From an uncultured Oscillospiraceae bacterium (GTDB lineage: Bacteria; Bacillota; Clostridia; Oscillospirales; Oscillospiraceae): a DNA stretch of 22,313 bases. The stretch covers positions 1 through 22,313 of the forward strand of contig CAKTTB010000019.1 of NCBI GenBank assembly GCA_934613505.1, written 5' to 3'. This document shows, piece after piece, positions 1-6,622 of the stretch (within the stretch, counting starts at the first letter, position 1; each line of letters starts with the position of its first letter). The notes under the pieces were generated by a model. The model was not told the origin of the DNA. It did no database searches and saw only the letters and a list, made by a program, of their open reading frames with translations. The translations under genes and the position numbers were made by a program.

Positions 1-1
1 C

Positions 2-100
2 ATCGGCATCGGAACGGCCCGGCTGCTCCCGTCGGCAGAGCTGACCATCCCAGGCTTCTCCGGCGTAATGCCGGACGTGCTTCTGGCGCAGTTGCCATAA
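2..100 (+). CDS. C-terminal end of an unidentified protein (5' truncated by window)
   Basis: The forward frame beginning at base 2 is open to a TAA at 98-100 and encodes 32 residues, starting IGIGTARLLPSAEL and ending VLLAQLP. Its GC-rich codon use resembles the genes further right and differs from the AT-richer sequence that follows. The gene starts outside the window, so neither length nor start can be judged. I do not recognise the family from this tail. It could also be a chance open frame, as only 99 bases are visible. Confidence 0.4.
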   Translation: MGIGTARLLPSAELTIPGFSGVMPDVLLAQLP

Positions 101-287
101 CACTTTTATCAGATTGATACCGTGTATCGGGGAACCTCTGAATAGTTTTGTTTCGGCTGGACAGCGAGTCTTTAGTCCCAGCTGTGCCGCTCAAAAAATA
201 GGAAAAATATCCGCATTTTCATACTGACTTTCATTCGTGAGGATGGAAATTTTAATATGAAGATCATAAAGCGACGGGTATCCATGA

Positions 288-473
288 TTTTTCATTCCGA
301 AAATTACGGATGCCAGATTGGAACAAGAGCATGCCGAAACCTATGCCCAGTTCAAATCCATCCGGGAGGATTCTCAGCAGCTTTGGAAAATTAAATTCTA
401 TGTGGACTCTGCCCGCAAGAATTTTGAACAGGCGCAGCAGCGCACATCCCACAAACAGGATCAGGAAATTTGA
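288..473 (+). pseudogene. Fragment resembling the C-terminus of a mobilisation relaxase
   Basis: A forward frame open from just after a stop at 285-287 to a TGA at 471-473 encodes a hydrophilic helical tail. It includes RLEQEHAETYAQFKSIRED, then LWKIKFYVDSARKNFEQAQQ and a Gln/Lys-rich end. The amino-acid make-up is strongly protein-like. The pattern (charged helix, K-[IV]-K-x-[YV]-V-D-x-A, Gln-rich end) reminds me of C-termini of relaxase/mobilisation nucleases from clostridial conjugative elements. There is no start codon with a ribosome binding site, and the rest of a relaxase is absent. I read it as a decayed remnant. The family assignment is from memory and uncertain; the overlapping ATG-initiated frame at 310-501 looks like a shadow. 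Confidence 0.35.
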
Positions 474-516
474 TTCCTTCATTCTGTCAGAAAGGGGATA
501 AAAGCATAATTTCAAC

Positions 517-566
517 GGGCAGCATCTGTAATCACTTACGGATGCTGCCCATCTTTTCTTTTTTCT
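517..566 (+). terminator. Strong rho-independent terminator
   Basis: The arms 517-526 and 541-550 (GGGCAGCATC / GATGCTGCCC) pair perfectly. The stem extends inward through 527-531/536-540, with one G-U pair, to a TCAC tetraloop, giving about 15 pairs. A T-rich tract follows at 551-565. It lies 43 bases after the relaxase-like fragment and may be that lost gene's terminator. Confidence 0.8.
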
Positions 567-770
567 GTGTTGTAAAACATCACCGTTGGTAGTATGATAT
601 AGGCTATAGTCCACAAAAAGGATAAAATCACTTTGTGCGATACACAGAAAAACCACGCATCAAAGGGAACAGGGGAAATTTATCCTTCTTGACGAATCGC
701 GTGCCAATGTGTCAGGGGGTGTTTTTTTATGAAGACCCAAACCGCAAATCGGCTGTGATTCCTCCGGAGG

Positions 771-804
771 CCCTATCTTTTCTCTCGCAAGAGAAAAGAT
801 AGGG
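771..804. repeat. Perfect 15-bp inverted repeat (hairpin)
   Basis: The arm CCCTATCTTTTCTCT (771-785) is followed by a CGCA loop and its exact complement (790-804). No T-tract follows on either strand, so it is not a typical terminator. It lies in the gene-poor left region and resembles the extragenic palindromes common in Oscillospiraceae genomes. Confidence 0.75.
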
Positions 805-1022
805 GAGAAAAGAGTGCTGGGGTACGGGGGTTGTACTGCGGTGCGATTTATGCAGAAACCTAATTTGTTAGCCTCTTCATTCGCATTCAGTCACCTTGCG
901 TGTGCTATGGTACGCGCCGCCCGTAGGTGTGGGTGTCAGATTTGCTTCATTGTGCCTTTGAATGGGTGCGGTCAATAGAAGGCGCCATCAAAATTTGCTG
1001 GATGGCACGTATTTGCACTGAC

Positions 1023-1050
1023 CCTTGGCTCTCCTTTGGGAGAGGCAAGG
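1023..1050. repeat. 12-bp near-perfect hairpin, extragenic repeat type
   Basis: CCTTGGCTCTCC (1023-1034) pairs with GGAGAGGCAAGG (1039-1050) apart from one mismatch, across a TTTG loop. The CTCTCC/GGAGAG core is a motif I associate with repeated intergenic DNA in Oscillospiraceae. That association is from memory and needs a genome-wide count. Confidence 0.55.
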
Positions 1051-1131
1051 AAGGTGGGAGAAGCAAAAGAAAATGCTGGACTGCAGCTGCAAATTTGTAG
1101 AAGACTTCCAGCCTTATGCCAATCCTGCGTA

Positions 1132-1416
1132 TTATAATTCGTAATCGATCGCGCCGCGCGATTCGCGGATGGATTTGCAGAGCGTGGAGACCGCCACGTG
1201 CCGCGGGTCGTTTTTATAGCGGTCCAGTGCGTCCAGATCGTCAAAATCAGCGATCAGACAGGCGTCATACGGGTTGCCGTGCTTGCAGCTGCGGTGGATC
1301 TCCATATGGCGGATCTCGGGGATCACGCCGTCCAGCGCCTGCAGGCCGGACAGGAATTTTTCACGGTTTTCCTCTTCGCCCTCGCGAAATTTCCACATTA
1401 CGATATGTCGGATCAT
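1132..1416 (-). CDS. Dabb-domain (stress-responsive alpha/beta-barrel) protein
   Basis: This 94-residue protein starts MIRHIVMWKFREG, the classic opening of the Dabb family (PF07876). It continues with the expected pattern of a helix (about 17-30), a strand with HMEIH (about 37-41), a YDACLIADFDDLDALDRY segment (50-67) and HVAVSTL (73-79). Dabb proteins are small dimeric ferredoxin-like barrels. Some are enzymes (for example olivetolic acid cyclase), but most bacterial members have no assigned reaction, and I assign none here. The start is supported by AAGGAG about 8 bases upstream. The gene is 14 bases downstream of the DUF3006-like gene on the same strand, so the two probably form an operon. 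Confidence 0.9.
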   Translation of the reverse strand: MIRHIVMWKFREGEEENREKFLSGLQALDGVIPEIRHMEIHRSCKHGNPYDACLIADFDDLDALDRYKNDPRHVAVSTLCKSIRESRGAIDYEL

Positions 1417-1430
1417 AGTCTCTTCTCCTT

Positions 1431-1595
1431 TTATTCCTTGATTCGGTATTCAAAATTCTCAAAGATCAGCACCATGCCCTCGCAGATGCCGTCCGGCAGC
1501 AGTGCCAGCGCGACATTCGTGCACGTGCCGCTCTCCTCATTTTTCAGAACGGCGTAATCGCCGGAAATTTCTATCACAGTCCGCTCCATTCGCAT
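1431..1595 (-). CDS. DUF3006-like small protein
   Basis: This 54-residue protein begins MRMERTVIEISGDYAVLKNE and includes ALALLPDGICEGMVL, then a short strand. It matches the DUF3006 pattern, in which an opening strand (here TVIEISGDYAVL) is followed by LP-x-G-x-x-x-G-x-[VL]-L. A longer upstream frame exists, but AGGAGG eight bases before the ATG at 1595 fixes this start. A second ATG two codons later (1589) is less well spaced. Function is unknown; such proteins are probably small beta-folds. It is the first gene of a minus-strand pair with the Dabb gene and diverges from the gene at 1677. Confidence 0.75.
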   Translation of the reverse strand: MRMERTVIEISGDYAVLKNEESGTCTNVALALLPDGICEGMVLIFENFEYRIKE

Positions 1596-1617
1596 CGCTT
1601 CTGCCTCCTTTTTTCGT

Positions 1618-1623
1618 ATTGTA
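1618..1623 (-). promoter_or_regulatory. Extended -10 promoter of the DUF3006/Dabb pair
   Basis: Read on the minus strand, TGATACAAT provides an extended -10 element (TG-N-TACAAT) about 23 bases upstream of the start at 1595. The best -35 at 17-bp spacing is only TTCCAA, so assignment rests on the -10. Confidence 0.45.
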
Positions 1624-1676
1624 TCATACTTCCCGCCGCTTTGGAACACAATAATCGCAGAAGGAGGCGATGTACT

Positions 1677-2108
1677 ATGAACGAAGACACGCTGCACCTG
1701 CTGGGAGAGTGCGCCGCGGGGACCGACATGGCGATCCGCTCGCTGGAGGATATCCTGAAGGACAGTGGATCCGGCCCGCTGCAGGACATCCTGCGCGAAA
1801 GCAAGCGCCAGCACGAGAAGCTCGCCGCGCAGGCGCAGGCGCTTCTGCGCGCGCAGGGCAAGGAGCCGAAGCAGGCCAACCCGGCCGCGCGGGCAATGTC
1901 GTGGATGAAGACGGAGGCGATGCTCTCCATGAAGCCCGGCGACGCGACGACGGCCGATCTCATTTCCACCGGCTGCTCCACGGGCATCAAGTCGCTCGCG
2001 CGCTACTGCAACCAGTACCCTACGGCCGACCCCGCGGCAAAGGCGCTCGCGCAGTCACTCATCCGGCTCGAGGACCGGCTCGTCGTGCAGATGCGGGAGT
2101 ATCTTTGA
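1677..2108 (+). CDS. Helical-bundle protein, possibly DUF2383/ferritin-like
   Basis: A 143-residue, almost entirely helical, soluble protein. Four to five helices can be drawn at about 3-27, 30-60, 68-88, 93-112 and 118-141, separated by short Gly/Pro turns such as SGSGP and KPGD. The sequence starts MNEDTLHLLGECAAGTDMAI. The arrangement recalls DUF2383/ferritin-like four-helix proteins, but I see no convincing pair of E-x-x-H metal motifs, so iron binding is not claimed. The start at 1677 is set by AGGAGG nine bases upstream; the frame is open further 5' without a ribosome binding site. It diverges from the DUF3006-like gene across 81 bases. Confidence 0.7.
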   Translation: MNEDTLHLLGECAAGTDMAIRSLEDILKDSGSGPLQDILRESKRQHEKLAAQAQALLRAQGKEPKQANPAARAMSWMKTEAMLSMKPGDATTADLISTGCSTGIKSLARYCNQYPTADPAAKALAQSLIRLEDRLVVQMREYL

Positions 2109-2129
2109 GCGCATCCTGAAAATTTTTGT

Positions 2130-2158
2130 TTGTCATCCCGAGTGTTTTGGTGTATAAT
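2130..2158 (+). promoter_or_regulatory. Sigma-A-type promoter for the cytidylate kinase-like gene
   Basis: TTGTCA (2130-2135) and a perfect TATAAT (2153-2158) are separated by exactly 17 bases. The start codon lies 29 bases downstream of the -10. Confidence 0.85.
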
Positions 2159-2187
2159 AGAGCCATCAAAATCAAGGGGGAGTTCTT

Positions 2188-2796
2188 ATGACAAACAAGG
2201 TCATCACCATCAGCCGTCAGTTCGGCAGCGGCGGCAGAAGCATCGGTAAGGCGGTGGCCGAGAAACTCGGCATCCCCTACTACGATAAAGAGCTGGTCGA
2301 CAAGGTCGCAAAAGAGAGCGGCTTTTCGCACGAGTTCATCGAGGAGATCGGCGAATATGCCTCTGTGACCAGCAGCTTCCTGTTCAACATCGCGGTCTCC
2401 GCACACCCGATGGGACTGGTCGATACGATGTCGGTCTCCGACAAGCTGTATGTCTGCCAGACGAACGTCATCCGCGATCTTGCGGATAAGGGGCCGTGCG
2501 TGATCGTTGGCCGCTGCGCCGACTTCATCCTGAAGGACCGGCCAGACTGCCTGCACATCTTTATCCATTCCGATATGGCCCACCGCGCCGCCCGCGTGCG
2601 TGAGCGCTATGGCGAGACCAGCAAGCCCATGGAAAAGCGCCTGCAGGAAAAGGACAGCAAGCGTAAGGTCTATTACAAGCACTATACCAACCGCAACTGG
2701 GGCGAAGCGGAAAACTACGATATTTGTCTCGACAGCGGCAAGCTCGGCGTGGACAAATGCGTGGAGATCGTCTGCGACATCGCCGAGATGGCATAA
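2188..2796 (+). CDS. Cytidylate kinase-like family protein (AAA_26)
   Basis: A 202-residue protein opening MTNKVITISRQFGSGGRSIG, the signature of the cytidylate kinase-like family (PF13189). GSGGRSIG at about 13-20 sits where the P-loop belongs but lacks the usual GK[ST]. Other family features follow: IPYYDKELV (29-37), a GPCVIVGRCADFIL segment (101-114), HIFIHSDMAHRAARV with an Arg-rich lid (about 122-140), and NRNWGEAENYDICLDSGKLG (168-187). Family members resemble Cmk but are shorter. Their substrate is generally unproven, so nucleoside monophosphate kinase activity is an inference. AGGGGGAG precedes the ATG, a strong promoter lies upstream and a terminator follows, so it looks monocistronic. 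Confidence 0.88.
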   Translation: MTNKVITISRQFGSGGRSIGKAVAEKLGIPYYDKELVDKVAKESGFSHEFIEEIGEYASVTSSFLFNIAVSAHPMGLVDTMSVSDKLYVCQTNVIRDLADKGPCVIVGRCADFILKDRPDCLHIFIHSDMAHRAARVRERYGETSKPMEKRLQEKDSKRKVYYKHYTNRNWGEAENYDICLDSGKLGVDKCVEIVCDIAEMA

Positions 2797-2810
2797 CGAA
2801 CACGATCGGG

Positions 2811-2842
2811 CGCTCCGCTGCACACAGCAGCGGAGCGTTTTT
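2811..2842 (+). terminator. Rho-independent terminator after the cytidylate kinase-like gene
   Basis: CGCTCCGCTG (2811-2820) pairs perfectly with CAGCGGAGCG (2828-2837) around a 7-base loop and is followed by five T residues. Confidence 0.85.
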
Positions 2843-2861
2843 GTGAAAGAAGGGAGATCCC

Positions 2862-3287
2862 ATGGACAAGCTGCAGCTGCCGGAGGGCGTGGAGTTTACC
2901 TATACCGACAAGGCGGCGCACGTTACGACAAACGATGCGCTGATGCAGTATCTTCGGCAGAAGGGCAACGGCTCCATGCCGCTCACGCGCACAATATTGG
3001 CGGAGTACCAGCTCGAGCGCGGCGCGCCCCTTAGGATTACCGAGCGCTCCATGGCGACGGAGCTGCTCATCCACGCGTATCTCGACGGCGTCTTTTCCGG
3101 CTGGGTGCGCTTCGGCGAGAAGCATCTGCGGGAGAACAGCCGGTTCTGCAAAACGGCGCGGCGGCTCAAAAATGCGACCGCCGTCATCGACATGGGTGAG
3201 CGCAGCGTGGATACGAACCGCTGGGTCTTTGATCTTCTTTCGCACGGCTATGGACTGATCTGCCTGCTGCTCGGCAGCAGAGCGTAA
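2862..3287 (+). CDS. Conserved-looking 141-residue protein coupled to the ASKHA ATPase
   Basis: I do not recognise this family. The protein starts MDKLQLPEGVEFTYTDKAAH. Its middle is amphipathic and charged (about 20-95), and it ends in a hydrophobic helix containing LLSHGYGLICLLLG. It has two cysteines (C105 and C134), no metal-binding motif and no signal peptide. AAGGGAG lies seven bases before the ATG. Its TAA (3285-3287) is part of the TAAGGAG ribosome binding site of the next gene, so translation of the two is tightly coupled. The context suggests a role with the ASKHA ATPase, for example as partner or regulator, but nothing in the sequence shows what it does. Confidence 0.8.
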   Translation: MDKLQLPEGVEFTYTDKAAHVTTNDALMQYLRQKGNGSMPLTRTILAEYQLERGAPLRITERSMATELLIHAYLDGVFSGWVRFGEKHLRENSRFCKTARRLKNATAVIDMGERSVDTNRWVFDLLSHGYGLICLLLGSRA

Positions 3288-3297
3288 GGAGATACAC

Positions 3298-4821
3298 ATG
3301 CAGGCATTGACAAAAAAACAGTATCTTACCCTGAGGGCCCCGTCCGAGGGGGATTTTCTCGCCGCGCGCGAGCGTCTGCTCGCCGCTTTGCCGGAGGACT
3401 GCCAGCTGACGCTTCCGGCCATGCAGAGCCTGTATCCCGTTCTGCACGCGGCGGACTACCGCGTGACGGCGACGCTCTGCCCGGGGCCGCGCGGTACGGA
3501 CGTGGTGCGCGTGGAGCCGGGGGATACGACTGGGCAGCTGTTCGGCGCGTGCCTGGATATCGGAAGTACGACCATGCAGCTGGAGCTGGTCGACCTTGCT
3601 TCCGGCCGGACGCTTGCCGAGGCGGCCTGCACCAACAGCCAGACGCAGTTCGGCACGAACATCCTCGACCGCATCCTTGCCGTCAAGGAGGACCGGGAGC
3701 ATCTTCATACGCTGCAGGCGCTGACGCTCGCAGATATCCGCGCGATGCTGGACAGCTGCTGCCGGAAAGCGGGACTTTCGCCGGAGGACGTCTCGGCCAT
3801 GACGGTCGGCGGCAACACGACGATGCTGCACTTTTTCCTCGGCTGCGACCCATGGCTGGTGTTTCAGAATCCGTATGCGCCGGTGTTCTTTGACCCGGGC
3901 ATTATCCGCGCGTCCGAGCTGGGGCTGCCCATTGCCGGGAACATTTTCTGCATGCCCGCCATCGCCAACTATCTGGGCGGCGACATTACGAGCGGCCTCC
4001 TGATGACGGACCTTGATACGCGGGAGGATCTGGCGCTGTTTCTGGATATCGGCACGAACGGCGAACTGGTCCTCGGCTGCCGGGAGTTTCTGCTCATGGG
4101 CGCGGGCGCGGCCGGCCCCGCGCTGGAAGGCGCGGTCAGCCGCTCCGGCATGCGCGCAGAACCGGGCGCGATCTGCCGCGTCAGGATCGGGACAGATAAC
4201 CGCCTGCGCTATGAGACGGTCGGCAATCTGCCGCCGAAGGGGATCTGCGGCTCCGGCATTCTGGATCTGATCGCCGAGGGCTTCCTTTCCGGCTGGATCG
4301 ACAGCGCAGGCAATCTGCAGAAGGACGCTTCGCCATGCATCCGCGAGGTGTGGGACGACACGCGCCAGCGCAATCTGCCTGCGATCATCTACGCCTACGA
4401 CGGGAAAACGCCGCTCTATTTCACGCAGGACGACATCGGCGAATTTCTCACCTGCAAGGCCGCCGCGCACACCATGGTCGCGACGCTTCTTGAGAGCGTC
4501 AACGTCAGTCCGGCGGAGATCGGCGCGTTTTATCTCGCCGGCGGCTTCGGCACGCATTATGATCTGGAATCGGCGATCACGGTCGGGCTGTATCCCGATC
4601 TGCCGCGGGAGAAATTCATAATTCTCGGCAATTCCTCCCTGGCTGGGGCAAAGCGGCTGCTGCTGGACGTCTCCTGCCGCGCGCGGCTGGACAGAATCCG
4701 GGAGATGGCGAGCTATGTACAGTTCGGCGAGATGGAAAAATTCGTGGAAAATATGCAGGCCGCCCGCTTCCTGCCGCATACCGACGCGTCGCTCTACCCG
4801 AGCGTCAAACGAAGAGTCTGA
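3298..4821 (+). CDS. ASKHA-domain ATPase (DUF4445 / RACo-like corrinoid activation family)
   Basis: This 507-residue protein belongs to the DUF4445/ASKHA family, whose characterised members (RACo, RamA) use ATP to reactivate corrinoid methyl-transfer proteins. Visible ATP-fold motifs are DIGSTT (87-92, phosphate 1), GGNTTM (171-176), DIGTNGE (250-256, phosphate 2), GAGAAGPALEG (268-278), GICGSG (315-320) and LAGGFGTH (413-420, adenosine). RACo-type proteins carry an N-terminal [2Fe-2S] ferredoxin domain. Here the first 85 residues contain only C35, C61 and C85, with no ferredoxin Cys pattern, so the electron-transfer domain is absent. Overlap with the preceding stop codon implies co-translation with the 141-residue protein. 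No methyltransferase or corrinoid protein lies in this window, so the client is unknown. Confidence 0.88.
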   Translation: MQALTKKQYLTLRAPSEGDFLAARERLLAALPEDCQLTLPAMQSLYPVLHAADYRVTATLCPGPRGTDVVRVEPGDTTGQLFGACLDIGSTTMQLELVDLASGRTLAEAACTNSQTQFGTNILDRILAVKEDREHLHTLQALTLADIRAMLDSCCRKAGLSPEDVSAMTVGGNTTMLHFFLGCDPWLVFQNPYAPVFFDPGIIRASELGLPIAGNIFCMPAIANYLGGDITSGLLMTDLDTREDLALFLDIGTNGELVLGCREFLLMGAGAAGPALEGAVSRSGMRAEPGAICRVRIGTDNRLRYETVGNLPPKGICGSGILDLIAEGFLSGWIDSAGNLQKDASPCIREVWDDTRQRNLPAIIYAYDGKTPLYFTQDDIGEFLTCKAAAHTMVATLLESVNVSPAEIGAFYLAGGFGTHYDLESAITVGLYPDLPREKFIILGNSSLAGAKRLLLDVSCRARLDRIREMASYVQFGEMEKFVENMQAARFLPHTDASLYPSVKRRV

Positions 4822-4822
4822 T

Positions 4823-4848
4823 AAACGCCCGCCGTATGGCGGGCGTTT
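4823..4848 (+). terminator. Hairpin after the ASKHA gene; first copy of a duplicated palindrome
   Basis: An 11-bp perfect stem, AAACGCCCGCC (4823-4833) and GGCGGGCGTTT (4838-4848) with a GTAT loop, starts one base after the stop codon. Only three T residues end the stem, so termination may be leaky. The identical 26 bases recur at 5010-5035. Confidence 0.65.
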
Positions 4849-5009
4849 GAGACTGTCAAAAAACAGGAGAAACAGTTGGATGACAGAGCAGCAGGGGAAG
4901 AGTGAAGGGGGCAAAGAGCCCCCTTCGCGTTCAATCAACCAGTTTTTCGAACTTTTTCAAAGTTCGAAAAACTGTCTCAGCGGGGCGAAAAGACTTTTTC
5001 GACACGCTG
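4849..5009. repeat. Hairpin-rich extragenic repeat block between two identical palindromes
   Basis: Between the two copies of the 26-base palindrome lie at least two further hairpins. One is an 8-bp stem AAGGGGGC/GCCCCCTT at 4905-4925. The other is a 16-bp perfect stem at 4940-4955/4959-4974 with a TTC loop. A weaker CGAAAA/TTTTCG stem lies at 4986-5001. The block starts with TGAGACTGTCAAAAA (4848-4862), which recurs exactly at 19334-19348. No gene is supported here. It looks like a compound REP-type element. Confidence 0.65.
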
Positions 5010-5039
5010 AAACGCCCGCCGTATGGCGGGCGTTTTTTT
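5010..5039 (+). terminator. Second copy of the palindrome, with a full T-tract
   Basis: AAACGCCCGCC (5010-5020) and GGCGGGCGTTT (5025-5035) form the same GTAT-loop stem as at 4823. Here the T run covers 5033-5039, making a canonical rho-independent terminator. Confidence 0.8.
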
Positions 5040-5119
5040 GACGGACTGCACACAAGCGACTGTATCTGCAGAAAAAAGCTGGCAAACTAAGAGCATCCTG
5101 TTGAGAAGAGGGGATGCAC

Positions 5120-5794
5120 ATGAGAAAACGGCTGCTGCAGGGGGTCTGTATGGCACTGGCGATCGCGGGCGTGTTCGGCCTGATCGCCGCGGCGGGCGCG
5201 GAGCGGACGCACCGCGCCTATCTGCAGGGCTACCCGGACGGGACCATCCGGCCGACCGAACCCGTCACGCGCGCGCAGCTGGCCTGCGTGCTTGTCCGCC
5301 TTGCGGAGACCGAACTGCCGGAGGGCGAGCGGGTGACGTTTGCCGATCTTCCGCAGACAAGCTGGGCCTATCCGGCGGTGCGCGCGCTGACCGGGCTTGG
5401 GCTTCTGACGTTCGGGACGGACGGTTGGTTCCGTCCGGACGAGGCCGTTACGTGGCGGGAGCTTAGCGGCGTGATGAGCCGGATGACAGAGCTGCCGTCG
5501 TGCCGCGAGGCCTATCCGGCGCTTGCATATGCGTGGAGCTGCAAGCAGGAATCCACTGCCGCGCCGGAGCCTTCCGCCGGAAGCGCAGAGCTGAGCCGGG
5601 CGGAGCTGGCCCGCGCCCTTAACAGCCTGCTCGGCCGCCGGCCGGACGCGGCAGATGCGCAGCTCAGCGCCGCGGCATGGTATTGGGACAATCGGGACAA
5701 GACCGCGTGGTACTACGCCGATCTGATCGAAGCGTCCGTCGACCACACCTGCCGTTATCCCGCCGCTGCAGAGCGGTGGACAGCAATCGGATAG
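5120..5794 (+). CDS. Secreted S-layer homology (SLH) domain protein
   Basis: A 224-residue exported protein. The N-terminus (MRKRLLQGVCMALAIAG, then a hydrophobic stretch to AAAGAE, about 1-27) is a typical signal peptide. SLH repeat 1 covers roughly 29-60 (YLQGYPDGTIRPTEPVTRAQ). Repeat 2 covers about 74-122 (FADLPQTSWAYPAVRAL, then WFRPDEAVTWREL). A degenerate third repeat lies at about 150-212, ending in AWYYADLIEASVDHTC. SLH domains bind pyruvylated secondary cell-wall polymers. With nothing but SLH repeats, it may be a wall-bound linker. The start at 5120 is chosen over the ATG at 5114 because GAGGGG directly abuts 5114 but is six bases from 5120. Terminators flank the gene on both sides. 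Confidence 0.88.
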   Translation: MRKRLLQGVCMALAIAGVFGLIAAAGAERTHRAYLQGYPDGTIRPTEPVTRAQLACVLVRLAETELPEGERVTFADLPQTSWAYPAVRALTGLGLLTFGTDGWFRPDEAVTWRELSGVMSRMTELPSCREAYPALAYAWSCKQESTAAPEPSAGSAELSRAELARALNSLLGRRPDAADAQLSAAAWYWDNRDKTAWYYADLIEASVDHTCRYPAAAERWTAIG

Positions 5795-5797
5795 AAG

Positions 5798-5826
5798 AAA
5801 AATCCCGCCTGCGGGCGGGATTTTTT
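5798..5826 (+). terminator. Rho-independent terminator after the SLH gene
   Basis: A 12-bp stem at 5798-5809 and 5814-5825 (TCCCGCC/GGCGGGA core) with a TGCG loop ends in six T residues. Confidence 0.9.
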
Positions 5827-5837
5827 ACTGCCGTTCA

Positions 5838-5887
5838 CGGAATATTCAAGCAAAAAAGCGGCAGGTATGGCATAATATTATATTCCG
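5838..5887. promoter_or_regulatory. Promoter region of the export operon, flanked by an inverted repeat
   Basis: An extended -10 element, TGGCATAAT (5868-5876), lies 38 bases before the ATPase gene; the -35 is poor. The 8-base arms CGGAATAT (5838-5845) and ATATTCCG (5880-5887) are perfect inverted repeats bracketing the promoter. They could be a regulator's half-sites, but chance cannot be excluded. Confidence 0.45.
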
Positions 5888-5913
5888 AATAGAAACAGAA
5901 ATGGGGGAGCCGC

Positions 5914-6618
5914 ATGCAGGATTTTGTTGTGTTTGACCACGTCTGCAAGACGTATCAGATGGGCGAGGTGCGCATCGATGCGCTGAAGGACGCTTCTTTT
6001 ACCATCGAGGAGGGAGAGATCTGCGTCATTGTCGGCCAGTCCGGCGCGGGCAAGACGACGCTTCTCAACATTCTGGGCGGCATGGATCGCCTGACGTCCG
6101 GCCATGTGCTGCTGGCGGGCGAGGATATTGCGGGCTATGACCGCCGGAAGCTGACGGCCTATCGCCGGCACGGCGTCGGGTTCGTGTTCCAGTTCTATAA
6201 CCTTCTGCCCAATATGACTGCGCTGGAAAACGTGCAGATCGCAAGCCAGCTCTGCGAGGATCCGATTCCTGCAGAGGAAGTCTTGCAGCAGGTCGGCCTT
6301 GGTGAGCGTATGCAGAACTTCCCGGCACAGCTGTCCGGCGGCGAGCAGCAGCGCGTGGCGATCGCCCGCGCGCTGGCCAAGCGGCCGAAGCTGCTGCTCT
6401 GCGACGAGCCGACGGGCGCGCTCGACTATCAGACCGGCAAGCAGATCCTCGCGCTTCTGCAGAAGCAGAGCCGCGAATCCGGCATGACGGTCGTCATCAT
6501 CACCCACAATTCCGCCCTGACCGCCATGGCCGACCGCGTCATCCGTGTCAGAAGCGGGCAGATCACCGATGTCCGCTGCAATCCGTCGCCGACGCCGGTG
6601 GAAAGCATCGAGTGGTGA
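5914..6618 (+). CDS. ABC transporter ATPase, MacB/LolD type
   Basis: A complete 234-residue nucleotide-binding subunit. Motifs are Walker [10 protein letters not shown] (41-49), Q-loop FQFYNLLPN (Q93), signature LSGGEQQR (140-147), Walker [13 protein letters not shown] (160-171) and an H-loop in [10 protein letters not shown]. The EPTGALD ending and [16 protein letters not shown] are typical of the MacB/LolD/FtsE (type VII, mechanotransmitter) branch, whose partners are FtsX-like permeases. Just such a permease begins four bases after this stop. GGGGGAG precedes the ATG. These pumps hydrolyse ATP in the cytoplasm to drive periplasmic or extracellular work rather than classic solute passage through the membrane. 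The substrate is unknown. Confidence 0.95.
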   Translation: MQDFVVFDHVCKTYQMGEVRIDALKDASFTIEEGEICVIVGQSGAGKTTLLNILGGMDRLTSGHVLLAGEDIAGYDRRKLTAYRRHGVGFVFQFYNLLPNMTALENVQIASQLCEDPIPAEEVLQQVGLGERMQNFPAQLSGGEQQRVAIARALAKRPKLLLCDEPTGALDYQTGKQILALLQKQSRESGMTVVIITHNSALTAMADRVIRVRSGQITDVRCNPSPTPVESIEW

Positions 6619-6622
6619 CGCG

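Larger units (their letters stand above)
101..1131. other. Long, mostly non-coding region with mobile-element debris
   Basis: About 1 kb separates the truncated gene at the left edge from the first convincing gene at 1132. Base composition is visibly more AT-rich than the rest, with many homopolymer A/T runs between 180 and 700. The longer open frames here have no start context or family resemblance. Only a relaxase-like frame fragment (288-473), a strong terminator (517-566) and two hairpins (771-804, 1023-1050) stand out. I infer an old insertion scar plus extragenic repeats. Confidence 0.5.

Noticed and set aside
264..656. 130-codon minus-strand open frame in the left intergenic region
   Set aside because: It runs through the terminator hairpin at 517-566, has no ribosome binding site, and its product resembles translated AT-rich non-coding DNA.
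771..804. Hairpin considered as a terminator
   Set aside because: Neither strand has a T-tract after the stem, and no gene ends nearby.
3184..4938. 584-codon minus-strand open frame
   Set aside because: It lies antisense over the clearly identified ASKHA gene, has Arg/Ala/His-rich composition typical of antisense GC-rich DNA, and no ribosome binding site.
4849..5009. CRISPR-like or tandem repeat array
   Set aside because: The repeats are palindromes of different sequence, not a regularly spaced identical repeat with unique spacers.
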